Positions 42,296-51,210 are shown, counted from the first letter of the stretch. The stretch: DNA of 64,000 nucleotides from Actinoplanes ianthinogenes (GCF_018324205.1 NZ_AP023356.1:1426001-1490000); one strand, 5' to 3'. Program-made: numbers and translations. Notes: generated by a model not told the origin, from the letters alone.

Positions 42296-43873
42296 TCAGC
42301 GCTTGCGCCTGGCCACCAGGACCGCGTCGTGCAGGATTATCTCCGACCCGTCCGGGGTAGCGGCGCGGCGCGGGCGCTTCGCGGTGGTGACGATCTCCCA
42401 CTCGTCCGGGTCCAGGTCGGCGGCGACCTGCTCGGCGCTGAACATCATGTCCGGGAAGTGCATCCGGCGGGCCGCGGTGGCCAGGTCGTCCGGGTGGTGG
42501 CCGACGATCAGCAGGGTGCCGCCGGGCGCGACGGCGGCCGCCAGCCTGGCGTACAGCTCCCGCCGGACGTCGCCGGGCAGATGCATGAAGTGTGCCGAGA
42601 CCAGGTCGTAGGAGCGTTCCGCGGGTGGCTCCTTGCGCAGGTCGGCCTGGGTGAACGTGATCCGGTCGGCGAGCCCGGCCGCGGCGGCGTGCCCGGCGGC
42701 CCGCAGCAGCGCGACCGAGGAGATGTCCACGCCGGTCACCTGCCAGCCGCGCTCGGCCAGCCAGGCCGCGTCGGCGCCCTCGCCGCAGCCGACGTCCAGG
42801 GCCCGGCCGGCGGGCAGCCCGGCGGCCTCGGCGACCAGCTGGGCGTTCGGCTTGCCGCTCCAGATCGTCGGCTTCGCCCTGTACCGCTCCTCCCAGGTCT
42901 CGGCCTCGTGCATGGTCTCCTGCTGCCGGCGGTAGTCGTCGACGGCGGCCCGGGTCTCCGCGGCGATCAGGTCCATGTTGATCATCGCGCCGGCGGTCTG
43001 CCCGGCCGCCGCGGCCACCGCCACGGTGGCGCCCAGGTTGGTGACGTTGCCGGCCACCCAGACGCCGGGCACCGTGGTGGCCCCGGACTCCTCGGCCGGG
43101 ATCCGCATGCCCATCACGTGCCCGTTCATCTCCATCGGGGCGGGCTCCAGGCCGAGCGAGGCGAGGAACGCCGAGCGGGCCACGAAGCGCGGGGCCACCG
43201 CGATCGCCTCCAGCTCGATCACCCGGCCGCCGGCCAGGCGTACCCCGGTGATCCGGTCGCCGGCGACCTCGACCGCCTCGATCGCCTCGGCGACCACCGG
43301 GATCCGGCGCGCGGCGAGCTGCTCGGCCTGCTCCGGCGACGGCGCCGGGCCGCCGTTGAGCAGGTAGAGCACGTCGTCGCTGAGCTGCCGCCAGAGCTGC
43401 GCCCCGTGCAGGCTGAGCGGGCTGCTGACCAGCACGCCGATCCGCTTGTCCCGCAGCTCGTAGCCGTGGCAGTACGGGCAGTGCGCCACGTCCCGCCCCC
43501 ACCGCGCGGCCAATCCCGGGATCTCCGGCAGCTCGTCGGCCAGCCCGGTGGTGACCAGCAGCCGGCGCCCGCGCACCCGCTCGCCGCCGGCCAGGGTGAC
43601 CAGGAACCCGTCGCCGTCGCGCTCGGCCCGCTCGGCGGTGCCGTCCAGGAACTCGCCGCCGTACCCGGCGACCTCGGCCCGGCCGGCCCGGTACAGCTCG
43701 GCGGGCGCGACGCCCTCCCGGCCGAGCAGGTTGTGCACATGGCCGGCCGGGGCGTTGCGCGGCTCGCCGCTGTCGATCACCAGGACCGTGCGGCGGGACC
43801 GGGCCAGGGTGACCGCGCCGCTCAGGCCGGCCGCGCCGCCACCGATCACCAGTACGTCGTACGTCTGCTCCAC
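42296..43873 (-). CDS. Thioredoxin-reductase-like flavoprotein fused to a SAM methyltransferase
   Basis: This encodes 525 residues from a GTG with AGGAGG in front. Residues 1-315 are an FAD-dependent oxidoreductase: the FAD motif GGGAAGLSGA (11-20), the redox pair C132-x-x-C135 in HCPYCHGYE, and the final GNVTNLGATVAVAAAAG segment. Residues about 322-525 form a class I methyltransferase with ALDVGCGEGADAAWL (358-372) and TGVDIS. CPYC-type members include TrxB-like and GliT-like disulfide oxidases. The fusion suggests redox chemistry and S-methylation of one substrate. The divergent XRE-cupin regulator 72 bp away is its likely controller. Confidence 0.9.
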   Translation of the reverse strand: MEQTYDVLVIGGGAAGLSGAVTLARSRRTVLVIDSGEPRNAPAGHVHNLLGREGVAPAELYRAGRAEVAGYGGEFLDGTAERAERDGDGFLVTLAGGERVRGRRLLVTTGLADELPEIPGLAARWGRDVAHCPYCHGYELRDKRIGVLVSSPLSLHGAQLWRQLSDDVLYLLNGGPAPSPEQAEQLAARRIPVVAEAIEAVEVAGDRITGVRLAGGRVIELEAIAVAPRFVARSAFLASLGLEPAPMEMNGHVMGMRIPAEESGATTVPGVWVAGNVTNLGATVAVAAAAGQTAGAMINMDLIAAETRAAVDDYRRQQETMHEAETWEERYRAKPTIWSGKPNAQLVAEAAGLPAGRALDVGCGEGADAAWLAERGWQVTGVDISSVALLRAAGHAAAAGLADRITFTQADLRKEPPAERSYDLVSAHFMHLPGDVRRELYARLAAAVAPGGTLLIVGHHPDDLATAARRMHFPDMMFSAEQVAADLDPDEWEIVTTAKRPRRAATPDGSEIILHDAVLVARRKR

Positions 43874-43923
43874 CGTTCCTCCTGACTCGTCCGTCCCGCG
43901 AACCGTGCCTCGGCGCCCGCCGC

Positions 43924-43953
43924 AACGGCAAGTATCTTTGCCGTTATGGCAAA
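43924..43953. promoter_or_regulatory. Triple half-site operator overlapping the XRE-cupin start
   Basis: AACGGCAA (43924-43931) and TTGCCGTT (43938-43945) form a perfect inverted repeat with a 6-nt spacer. TTTGCC (43937-43942) and GGCAAA (43948-43953) form a second one with a 5-nt spacer that covers the ATG. The hexamer TATCTT (43933-43938) is a plausible -10 with 7 nt to the ATG. This arrangement fits autorepression and control of the divergent fusion gene. Confidence 0.6.
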
Positions 43954-44515
43954 GGACCTGGCCGCCGTCGGCCCGCAGCTGCGCGCCCTGCGGCAGAAAC
44001 GGGACATCACGCTGACCCAGCTCGCGCAGACCACCGGCATCTCGGTGAGCACGCTGTCCCGGCTCGAGTCCGGCAGCCGCAAACCGACCCTGGAACTGCT
44101 GCTGCCGCTCGCCGAGGCGTACCAGGTGACCCTGGACGAGCTGGTGGACGCGCCGGAGACCGGTGATCCGCGGGTCCGGCAGCGGCCGATCGAGCGCAAC
44201 GGGCACACCTACGTCCCGCTGACCCGGCGGCCGGGCGGTGTGCAGGCCTTCAAGCAGATCATCCCGCCCACCCCGCCGGACTGCGGACCGGACCAGCAGA
44301 CCCACGAGGGCTACGAGTGGATCTACGTGCTGAGCGGCCGGATCCGGCTGCTGCTCGGCGAGCACGACCTGGAGCTGGCACCGGGCGAGGCCGCCGAGTT
44401 CGACACCCGGGTCCCGCACCTGATCCTCAATCCGGGCGCCGAGCCGGCCGAGGTGCTCAACCTGTTCGGCCCCCAGGGCGAACGGGTGCACGTCCGCGCC
44501 CGCCCGAAGGTCTAA
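43946..44515 (+). CDS. XRE family regulator with C-terminal cupin domain
   Basis: This encodes 189 residues. The N-terminal helix-turn-helix reads LRALRQKRDITLTQLAQTTGISVSTLSRLESGSRKPTLE in part (GISVSTLSRLESGSRKP). The C-terminal cupin (about 85-180) has THEGYEWIYVLSGRIRLLLGEHDLEL in part (HEGYEWIYVLSGRI) and the second motif PGEAAEFDTRVPHLILN in part. Cupin ligands are small molecules or metals. Divergent from the flavoprotein-methyltransferase gene, which it probably regulates. The ATG is preceded by an operator and a leaderless-type hexamer. Confidence 0.92.
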   Translation: MAKDLAAVGPQLRALRQKRDITLTQLAQTTGISVSTLSRLESGSRKPTLELLLPLAEAYQVTLDELVDAPETGDPRVRQRPIERNGHTYVPLTRRPGGVQAFKQIIPPTPPDCGPDQQTHEGYEWIYVLSGRIRLLLGEHDLELAPGEAAEFDTRVPHLILNPGAEPAEVLNLFGPQGERVHVRARPKV

Positions 44516-44518
44516 GTT
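44513..44518 (+). promoter_or_regulatory. Leaderless -10 hexamer TAAGTT of the enoyl-CoA hydratase gene
   Basis: TAAGTT overlaps the stop codon (TAA) of the XRE-cupin gene and ends 7 nt before the GTG start at 44526. No ribosome site is visible. The -35 is not obvious, so transcription may also run through from the upstream gene. Confidence 0.35.
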
Positions 44519-44525
44519 CGGTCTC

Positions 44526-45287
44526 GTGGATCTTTCTGTCAGCCTCCAGGACGGTGTCGCGCTGCTCGAGATGCGGCGGCCTCCGGCCAACCACTTCGAC
44601 GAGGCGCTGATCGGGCAGATCGTCGGTGCGGCCGGTGAGCTGGACGACGATCCGGCCTGCCGGGTGCTGCTGCTCGCCTCGGAGGGCAAGCACTTCTGCG
44701 CCGGGGCGGACTTCGGTGGTGGCGAGTTCGCCGCCGACCACGTGGCCGCGGCCGAGCGCCTCTATCGGCGCGCCGCCCAGCTGTTCGACCTGCGGACGCC
44801 GATCGTCGCCGCAGTGCAGGGCACGGCCGTCGGCGGCGGCCTCGGCCTGGCCTGCGCCGCCGACTTCCGGGTCGCCGAGGCGGCCACCCGGTTCCAGGCG
44901 AATTTCGGCAAGCTCGGCTTCCACGCCGGCTTCGGGCTCAGCGTGACGCTGCCCGAGCTGATCGGCCGGCAGAAGGCGACCGACATGATGCTGACCGCGC
45001 GCCGGGTCGGCGGCGACGAGGCGCACCGGATCGGGCTGGCCGACCGGCTCGCCGAGCCGGGCCGGGTCCGGGAGACCGCCCGCGCCCTGGCCCTGGAGAT
45101 CGCCGCGGCGGCGCCGCTCGCGGTCCGGTCGATGCGCGCCACGCTCCGCGGCGACCTGGCCGGCCGGGTGCGGCAGGCGCTCGACCACGAGCTGGCCGAG
45201 CAGAAGGTGCACTGGGCGACGGCGGACAGCGCGGAGGGGATCGCGGCGAGCCTGGCCCGCCGACCCCCGACCTTCACCGGCAACTAG
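44526..45287 (+). CDS. Enoyl-CoA hydratase/isomerase family protein
   Basis: This encodes 253 residues. Crotonase motifs are HFCAGADF (oxyanion), VQGTAVGGGLGLACAADFRVA in part (GGGLGLACAADF), and the glutamate-poor second motif FGKLGFHAGFGLSVTLPELIG in part. It acts on 2-enoyl-CoA thioesters; the identity of the glutamate pair cannot be fixed, so isomerase or hydrolase activity is possible. It lies just downstream of the XRE-cupin gene, with a hexamer overlapping that gene's stop codon. Confidence 0.88.
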   Translation: MDLSVSLQDGVALLEMRRPPANHFDEALIGQIVGAAGELDDDPACRVLLLASEGKHFCAGADFGGGEFAADHVAAAERLYRRAAQLFDLRTPIVAAVQGTAVGGGLGLACAADFRVAEAATRFQANFGKLGFHAGFGLSVTLPELIGRQKATDMMLTARRVGGDEAHRIGLADRLAEPGRVRETARALALEIAAAAPLAVRSMRATLRGDLAGRVRQALDHELAEQKVHWATADSAEGIAASLARRPPTFTGN

Positions 45288-45314
45288 GATTCCGTGCGAG
45301 CAGCGGCCTCCCGG

Positions 45315-46262
45315 TCAAGGATGCGGCCAGACCTGATTGCGCAGAGGCTGAGCGGCGAGAAAGGCCGCCACGTTCGCCTCGATCAGCCCCGCCGCGCCGA
45401 CCGGACGGCCACCGGCCGCGTGCGGGGTGATGATCACGTTCGGCTGGTCCCACAGCTCCGAGGCGGGCGGCAGCGGCTCGGTGGCGAACACGTCCAGGGC
45501 CGCGCCGGCGATCCGGCCCGAGCGCAGCGCGTCGAGCAGCGCGGTTTCGTCGAGGGTGCTGCCCCGGCCCACGTTCACCACCCAGGCGCGCGGCGGGAGC
45601 AGGCCGAACACGGTGGCGTCCAGCGCACCGGCGGTCGACGCGGTGGCCGGCAGGATCGAGATCAGCACGTCCGCGGTGGGCAGCAGCTCGGGGAAGTCGG
45701 CGGCGGTGACGACCGGGAAGCCGTGGCGCTCGCCGGCCGTCCGGGCCACCCCGGTGACCCGGGCGCCGAGCGCGGCCAGCAGCGGGGCGAGGGTGCCGGC
45801 GATCCCGCCGAAGCCCCAGATCACCACGTGCGCGTCGCGCAGCGTCCGGAAGGCGCCGGTGTCCTTGACCGGCTGCCTCCCGCCCAGCTCCCCCGCCCAG
45901 CGGTGGCCGATCTGAGCCCGGACCAGCAGGTTCAGCCGGCGGGCGGCGGCCAGCACCAGGGTCAGGGTGTGCTCGGCGACGGTCTGGTCGTGCAGCCCGA
46001 GCCCGGCGGTGACCACCACGTCCGGGGCGAACCCGGCCTGGAGCACCGCGTCCGGCCCGGCGGCCAGGGTCTGCACCCAGCGCAGCCGTTTGAGCCGCTG
46101 GGCCGCGTCGGCCAGCGGGGCCGGCGGGTTGCCCCAGACCACCAGGATCTCGGCGTCGGTGTGCTCCTCCGGGATCGGCGCGCCGATCTGATAGACCACG
46201 GCGGTGACGTCGGCGGGCAGCGTGACGTCGAGTTCCACGGAGTCGGGCAGCAGCACCTTCAT
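45315..46262 (-). CDS. D-isomer specific 2-hydroxyacid dehydrogenase
   Basis: This encodes 315 residues. The NAD domain has VVIWGFGGIAGTLAPLLAALG in part (GFGGIAG). Catalytic residues are the Arg in NVGRGS, the Glu in DVFATEPLP and the His in ITPHAAGG. It reduces 2-oxoacids or oxidises D-2-hydroxyacids, and actinobacterial relatives are annotated broadly. The ATG at 46262 lies 19 nt after the stop codon of the glycosyltransferase gene on the same strand, so the two may be cotranscribed. Confidence 0.9.
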   Translation of the reverse strand: MKVLLPDSVELDVTLPADVTAVVYQIGAPIPEEHTDAEILVVWGNPPAPLADAAQRLKRLRWVQTLAAGPDAVLQAGFAPDVVVTAGLGLHDQTVAEHTLTLVLAAARRLNLLVRAQIGHRWAGELGGRQPVKDTGAFRTLRDAHVVIWGFGGIAGTLAPLLAALGARVTGVARTAGERHGFPVVTAADFPELLPTADVLISILPATASTAGALDATVFGLLPPRAWVVNVGRGSTLDETALLDALRSGRIAGAALDVFATEPLPPASELWDQPNVIITPHAAGGRPVGAAGLIEANVAAFLAAQPLRNQVWPHP

Positions 46263-46281
46263 GGGTCGACAGCCTGCCAGG

Positions 46282-47796
46282 TCAGCCCTTGCGGCGGTAC
46301 AGCACCGCGGTGCCGTGTTTCTTGTGCCAGCGACCGGCCTCGGTGTACTGCGTGGTGAGCAGCTCGCGCAGGCCGGGCCGGGCGCCCAGCGGGTCGGGCC
46401 GCTGGTCCGCGAGGATCAGCCAGACCTCCGGGGCGCCGGCCACCCGGGCCGCGTCGTCGGTGTACTCGTCGGCAATGAGCAGGCCGGTCTGCGCGGCCGG
46501 GGTCTTGAACAGCACGTCGGCCGGCCGGCTGGGCAGCCGGTTCAGGTAGTAGTCCATCCCGGCGCGCATCGCGCGGTTCTTGGGCGGGTAGACGATCACG
46601 TCGCCGGGCTGCTCGTACTGGCCGACCACCTTGGCCAGGCCGCGGTAGTCCGGCCCGTTCTTCGCGGCCGGCTTGCGGACGTCCTGCTGGCCCGGCAGCG
46701 CGACGAAGGCGAGCAGGAGCAGCACCGCACCGATCCGGAAGAACCGGCCGCCGAGCAGGTCCCGCCAGGCGCGCGGCTCCGGGGTGTCGGCGACCAGGGC
46801 GACCGCGGCCAGGAGGGCGAGCGGGGTCAGCACCACGAGCATGTAGCGGGCCACCCACATCGGCGAGGCCAGCGCCGAGACCAACGCGACCACGGTGAAC
46901 GGGCCGAGCGCGAGCACCGCGATCGGCGCGATCCGGCGGCCCGGGCGCCAGGCGGCGAGCACCGCGAGGCCGATCAGCAGCCAGACCAGCCGGCTCGATC
47001 CGGCGATGTCGGCGGGCATCGCGCGGACCAGGTCGATGGTGATCGGCTTGACCCAGTGCAGCTGGGTCTCGTCCTGCTGGGTGCCGAACCGGGCCAGCGG
47101 CAGCAGGGGCAGGACCGCGACCACGACGGCGATCAGCCAGGTCCGGACCAGCCGCCAGTCGTGCCGGCGCCAGGCGGCGACGCCCACGACCACGGCGTGC
47201 GCGGCCAGGGTGGTGAGCGAGACCAGGTGGAACCCGCCGAGCAGCAGCAGGGTCACCGAGTAGCCGGCCCACAGCCAGAGGGGCGCTCGCTCCCTCCTGG
47301 CCACCAGGGTCACTAGGATCAGCAGGGCGAGGACCGAGAGGAAGCAGACGAACGCGTAGGGCCGGGCCTCCGCCGCATAGCGCGAGGTGTTCGGGATCAT
47401 CACCAGGATCAGACCGGTGACCAGCCCGATCAGCGGGCTGAACAGCCGCCGGCCGAGCTCGGCGGCGAGCCCGGCCGCGCCGGCCATCGCCAGGATCGAC
47501 GGCAGCCGCAGCGACAGCATGCTGTCGCCGAAGACCCCGGTCCAGGCGTGCAGGAACCAGTAGTACGCGGCGAAGACGGCGTCCACGTGGTGGACCAGCG
47601 TCCAGATCTCGCCGAAGGTCCGCTGGGACACCTCGGCCGAGGTCACCTCGTCCCAGCTCAGTCCCGGACGGGTGGCGTCGGTCAGAGCGACCACGAGCAT
47701 CAGCAGTCCGGAGAGCACCCCGGGGACGACGGCCCGCGCCCGAGCCGTCACGGTCGTCGTGGCCACCGGCTGCACACCGGTCTCTAAGTCGATCAC
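46282..47796 (-). CDS. Polytopic GT-C glycosyltransferase (family 39/ArnT-like)
   Basis: This encodes 504 residues with about twelve hydrophobic helices. The first loop carries the GT-C catalytic acidic motif SWDEVTSAE, followed by FHAW-type helices and SRYAAEARPYAFV (the RPY motif). A soluble extracytoplasmic C-terminal domain (about 400-504) follows the last helix. Such enzymes transfer mannosyl or arabinosyl groups from polyprenyl phosphate to cell-envelope acceptors. GGGGAG precedes the GTG start. It is the only envelope glycosyltransferase in the window. Confidence 0.85.
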   Translation of the reverse strand: MIDLETGVQPVATTTVTARARAVVPGVLSGLLMLVVALTDATRPGLSWDEVTSAEVSQRTFGEIWTLVHHVDAVFAAYYWFLHAWTGVFGDSMLSLRLPSILAMAGAAGLAAELGRRLFSPLIGLVTGLILVMIPNTSRYAAEARPYAFVCFLSVLALLILVTLVARRERAPLWLWAGYSVTLLLLGGFHLVSLTTLAAHAVVVGVAAWRRHDWRLVRTWLIAVVVAVLPLLPLARFGTQQDETQLHWVKPITIDLVRAMPADIAGSSRLVWLLIGLAVLAAWRPGRRIAPIAVLALGPFTVVALVSALASPMWVARYMLVVLTPLALLAAVALVADTPEPRAWRDLLGGRFFRIGAVLLLLAFVALPGQQDVRKPAAKNGPDYRGLAKVVGQYEQPGDVIVYPPKNRAMRAGMDYYLNRLPSRPADVLFKTPAAQTGLLIADEYTDDAARVAGAPEVWLILADQRPDPLGARPGLRELLTTQYTEAGRWHKKHGTAVLYRRKG

Positions 47797-47940
47797 CAGT
47801 CTCCCCTGCCGGGCCTCACCCGGCCGCTGCGCGGCATTCCCGCGTAGGAAGTTAGCGTGTCGGTTCCAGTTCCTCTCCGTGACTTACGTCATGTAACCAC
47901 GCGGGAGCCCCGGCCCGTCCGGTTACGTTGCGTGAAATGT

Positions 47941-47973
47941 GAACGGCCACGGCGCCGTACGCCGTGGCCGTTC
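47941..47973. terminator. Intrinsic terminator of phoX
   Basis: GAACGGCCACGGC and GCCGTGGCCGTTC form a perfect 13-bp stem around a GCCGTAC loop. It begins 11 bp beyond the minus-strand phoX stop codon. No U-tract follows, as is normal in GC-rich actinobacteria. Confidence 0.75.
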
Positions 47974-47984
47974 CGGCGATGACG

Positions 47985-50099
47985 TCAGCTGCCGATCGGG
48001 CCGCCGTCCGGGCGCCAGGTGACGATCACGGCGGGCTTGGCGTACCCGCCGTCCGGCCAGACCGAGGCCGGCTTGTCGACGGTGGCGCCGGTGACCTCAC
48101 CGGGGTGCTGCACCGCCACGAAGACCGACTTGTCGTCCTCGGTGATGAACGGGCCGCAGGTCTCGGCGCCGACCGGCACGGTCAGGAACTGCTTGAGGTG
48201 CCCGCGCTCCCGGCCCTCGACCGGCACCGCGAACAGGCCGTCGTTGGTCTTCAGCGTGCTCGGCGTACCGTCCGTGGAGATCCACAGGTTGCCGGCGCTG
48301 TCGAAGGCGACGTTGTCCGGGCAGGAGATCGGCGAGACCGCCGACTTGTCGTAACCGCCGAAGTAGGTGTCGGCCGCGGCCGGGTCGCCGCAGACGATCG
48401 GCAGCTGCCAGCTGAACGACTCGCCGGTGTGGTCGCCGCCGTCCTCGGTGATCTCGAAGATGTGCCCGTGCTTGTTGGCGTTGCGCGGGTTCGCCTCGTC
48501 GGCCGGGGCGTTCGTGCCGACACCACGGTTGGTGTTGTTGGTCATCGCGGCGTAGATCTTGCCGGTACGCAGGCTCGGCTGCACGTCCTCGGGCCGGTCC
48601 ATCTTCGTCGCGCCGGCCGCGTCGCCCGCCTGGCGGGTGAAGGTCAGCACGTCCGCGGCGGTCATCCCCGGGACGAACGAGCGGTTGCCCGCGACCAGCT
48701 TGATCCAGACGCCCTTGCCGTCGAACTTCTCGTCGAGCGGGAGCTTGCCGGAGCCGTCGATCTCGCTCGCCACGCTGTCGCCGATGACCTTGGCGACGTA
48801 CAGCGTGCCGGACTCGAGCAGGGTCAGGTTGTGCTTGCGGGCCACGGGCGAGTGCCCCGGCATGAACTTCTTGTCGGAGACGAACTTGTACAGGTACTCG
48901 AACCGCTCGTCGTCACCCATGTACGCGACCACGTGCCCGTTCTTCGCCACGATGACGTTCGCGCCCTCGTGCTTGAGCCGGCCCAGCGCGGTGTGCTTGC
49001 GCGGGGCCGAGTCCGGGTCGAACGGGTCCACCTCGACGACCCAGCCGAACCGGTTCGCCTCGTTCGGGTGCTTGGCCAGGTCGAAGCGCTCCTGCGCCCG
49101 GTCCCACTTGCGCGAGCCGCTGGGATACCGCGCGGTGGTGGTGATGCCGTACCGGTTGAGCCTGACCTTCTCGGCGTCGGAGACCGCGTCGCCACCGACG
49201 AAGTACTGGTTGAAGTTCTCCTCGCCGGAGAGCACAGTGCCCCACGGGGTGACGCCGCCGGAGCAGTTGTTCAGCGTACCGATGACGGTCTTGCCGTGCG
49301 GGTCGGCGGCGGTCCGCAGCGCGGCCGAGCCGGCGGCCGGGCCGGTCAGGTGGAACGTGGTGGCCAGCGCGGTGATCCGGCGGTTGTAGGGCAGGCGGCG
49401 ACCGGCAACCGGCTTCCACTGCCCGCTGCGGCCGACCCGCTCGATCTCCACGACGGAGAGGCCGTGCGCGGCGATCGCGGTCTCCAGCTGCCCGACGGAG
49501 AGCGCGTCCAGGCTGGTGAAGCCGGGGAACATCAGCTCCTCGTTGGTGTACTCGTGGTTGACCACGAGCAGCGCCCGGTCGTGCCGTCCGGGAAGCGGCA
49601 GCACGCCGACGAAGTCGTTGTTGAAGCCGAACTGGAGCGACTGCCGGTACGCCGACTGGTTGTGCAGGTCGAAGGCCGGTGCGCCGGCGACGACCGGGTC
49701 ACCCCAGCGGATCACGACCGAGGTCTGGTAGCCGGCCGGGATGGTCACCCGGTCCAGCGTGTTCGGCTCGACGGTCTCGAAGGTGAGCTTGCCGGCCTTC
49801 GTGGGCTTGTGGCCGTGCGCGGGAGTGTGCGAAGCAGGCGCGGCGGCCGCCGCCGGGCCGGCCAGGGCGGCGGTGGCCGCACCGCCGAAGCCGAGCACCA
49901 TGCCGCCGACCGCGCCGGCGCGCATCACGCCACGGCGGCTCATCGCGGCGTTGACCACATCGCCCAGGTAGCCGTTGGCGGACTCGTTGGGCGCGGGGTG
50001 GTCACAGGCGTTCCCGCATCGGTAGAAACAGGTCATCGCGTCCCGGTTGCCACCACTGTGCCCGAGCAGCGGCAGAAGACGGCGAATCGAGTCTGGCAT
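47985..50099 (-). CDS. phoX: PhoX-family alkaline phosphatase (DUF839), Tat-exported
   Basis: This encodes 704 residues from ATG 50099. The N-terminus has the PhoX-type RCGNACDHPAPNESANGYL in part and a Tat signal (SRRGVMRAGAVGGM, then a hydrophobic stretch ending near AAAA). The domain contains the calcium/iron-cofactor motifs LPLPGRHDRALLVVNHEYTNEE in part (VNHEYTNEE), TPWGTVLSGEENFNQYF in part, and SCPDNVAFDSAGNLWISTDG in part. It releases phosphate from esters outside the cell. A PHO box lies upstream, consistent with PhoP control, and a strong terminator follows. Confidence 0.93.
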   Translation of the reverse strand: MPDSIRRLLPLLGHSGGNRDAMTCFYRCGNACDHPAPNESANGYLGDVVNAAMSRRGVMRAGAVGGMVLGFGGAATAALAGPAAAAAPASHTPAHGHKPTKAGKLTFETVEPNTLDRVTIPAGYQTSVVIRWGDPVVAGAPAFDLHNQSAYRQSLQFGFNNDFVGVLPLPGRHDRALLVVNHEYTNEELMFPGFTSLDALSVGQLETAIAAHGLSVVEIERVGRSGQWKPVAGRRLPYNRRITALATTFHLTGPAAGSAALRTAADPHGKTVIGTLNNCSGGVTPWGTVLSGEENFNQYFVGGDAVSDAEKVRLNRYGITTTARYPSGSRKWDRAQERFDLAKHPNEANRFGWVVEVDPFDPDSAPRKHTALGRLKHEGANVIVAKNGHVVAYMGDDERFEYLYKFVSDKKFMPGHSPVARKHNLTLLESGTLYVAKVIGDSVASEIDGSGKLPLDEKFDGKGVWIKLVAGNRSFVPGMTAADVLTFTRQAGDAAGATKMDRPEDVQPSLRTGKIYAAMTNNTNRGVGTNAPADEANPRNANKHGHIFEITEDGGDHTGESFSWQLPIVCGDPAAADTYFGGYDKSAVSPISCPDNVAFDSAGNLWISTDGTPSTLKTNDGLFAVPVEGRERGHLKQFLTVPVGAETCGPFITEDDKSVFVAVQHPGEVTGATVDKPASVWPDGGYAKPAVIVTWRPDGGPIGS

Positions 50100-50179
50100 C
50101 GTTATCCCCTCGTGGACGTCCGCGCTGATGGCGCGGGCTCCCGGGACGCTATGAGCACGGGTGCACGGTGACCACCGGG

Positions 50180-50201
50180 TCCGGATTAACGCCCGATGAA
50201 C
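50180..50201 (-). promoter_or_regulatory. PHO box (two 11-bp direct repeats) upstream of phoX
   Basis: On the minus strand GTTCATCGGGC is followed directly by GTTAATCCGGA. Both fit the actinobacterial PhoP direct-repeat consensus G(G/T)TCAYYYR(G/C)G (7-9 of 11 positions). The site lies about 80-100 bp before the phoX start. Confidence 0.6.
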
Positions 50202-50269
50202 GTCACGGTCATCCCTCGCTTGACCCGCGATGCAAGTGGCGGTCAAGGGCGCTCCGCCACACTCGCCGC

Positions 50270-51022
50270 ATGTCGGTCACGTTCACCCTGCTCGGTCCGG
50301 TCCGCGCCTGGCGCGACGGCGCCGAACTGCCGCTCGGCTCCCCGCAGCAGCGCGCCGCGCTCTCCGTGCTGCTGCTCCGTGAGGGACTGCTGACCACGGT
50401 GGACGAGCTGGTCGACGCGCTCTGGCCGACGGATCCGCCGGCGTCCGCGGTGGCCACCGTGCGCACCTACCTGTCCCGGCTGCGCGGGCTGCTCCGCCCC
50501 GGCGACGCGGTCCGGATCGACTGGATCGGCGGGGGCTACGTGCTGACGGCGCCCCCCGGTTCCCTCGACGTCCAGGTCTTCCACCGGCACACCGCGCGGG
50601 CCGCGGAGGCGCTCCGGGCCGGCGACCGGCGAACCGCGGCTGCCGCGTTGCGCGCCGCCCTGGCCCTGCACCGGGGCGCCCCGCTGGCCGGCGTCGGCGG
50701 CGACTACGTGACGGGCCAGCGCGCCCGGCTCACCGAGCTGCGCCGGGCCGCCGCCGTCGACCTGGCCACCGTCACCATCGAGCTGGGCGGGCACGCCGAG
50801 GCGATCGCCGACCTGCGTGCCATGGTCGCCGAGGAGCCGCTCCGCGAGCACTGCCACGCGCTGCTGATGACCGCGCTGCATCGCTCCGGGCGCACCGCCG
50901 ACGCGCTGAGCCATTACCGCGAGGTGCACCGGGTGCTCGCCGCCGAGCTGGGCGTCCAGCCGGGTCCCGCCCTGCGCGCGCTGCACCGGCGGATCCTGAC
51001 GGGTGACCCGGCTCTGGTCTGA
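50270..51022 (+). CDS. SARP-type regulator (OmpR-like DNA-binding plus BTAD)
   Basis: This encodes 250 residues. The N-terminal winged helix (about 1-95) has FTLLGPVRAWRDGAELPLGSPQQRAAL in part (GSPQQRAALSVLLL) and WPTDPPASAVATVRTYLSRLRG in part. The bacterial transcriptional activation domain (about 96-250) ends with LHRRILTGDP. It is a stand-alone activator of the AfsR/SARP family, normally a controller of secondary metabolism or morphogenesis. No biosynthetic cluster is adjacent. It is divergent from phoX. CTTGACC and GGTCAAG (50219-50225, 50241-50247) flank its promoter as an inverted repeat. Confidence 0.88.
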   Translation: MSVTFTLLGPVRAWRDGAELPLGSPQQRAALSVLLLREGLLTTVDELVDALWPTDPPASAVATVRTYLSRLRGLLRPGDAVRIDWIGGGYVLTAPPGSLDVQVFHRHTARAAEALRAGDRRTAAAALRAALALHRGAPLAGVGGDYVTGQRARLTELRRAAAVDLATVTIELGGHAEAIADLRAMVAEEPLREHCHALLMTALHRSGRTADALSHYREVHRVLAAELGVQPGPALRALHRRILTGDPALV

Positions 51023-51080
51023 CCGCGCGGATCAGGACCGCCGGCCGCTCACGGCGGGCGGTCCTCTCTGTCACTTCGGC

Positions 51081-51144
51081 TTTCGGTACGCCGGGAGCGC
51101 GCTGCCGCGGGTGGGGCGGGGACGGTGCTCCGGGCGTACCGAAA
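51081..51144. terminator. 18-bp inverted repeat downstream of the SARP gene
   Basis: TTTCGGTACGCCGGGAGC (51081-51098) pairs with GCTCCGGGCGTACCGAAA (51127-51144) with one mismatch across a 28-nt loop. It begins about 60 bp after the SARP stop and is the best terminator candidate there. The remaining gap to 51390 holds the GH51 promoter. Confidence 0.5.
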
Positions 51145-51210
51145 TCGGGTCTTGATCTTGGGGGAACCGGAAGGAAAGCGGCCTGTTTTGCGGCGCTGCA
51201 AATGTAAGTT

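Noticed and set aside
42225-43931. Extension of the helicase ORF to 43931 (2,314 codons in all)
   Set aside because: The upstream part lies over the flavoprotein-methyltransferase gene in another frame and shows no helicase family sequence; the ATG at 42224 begins the recognised N-terminus.
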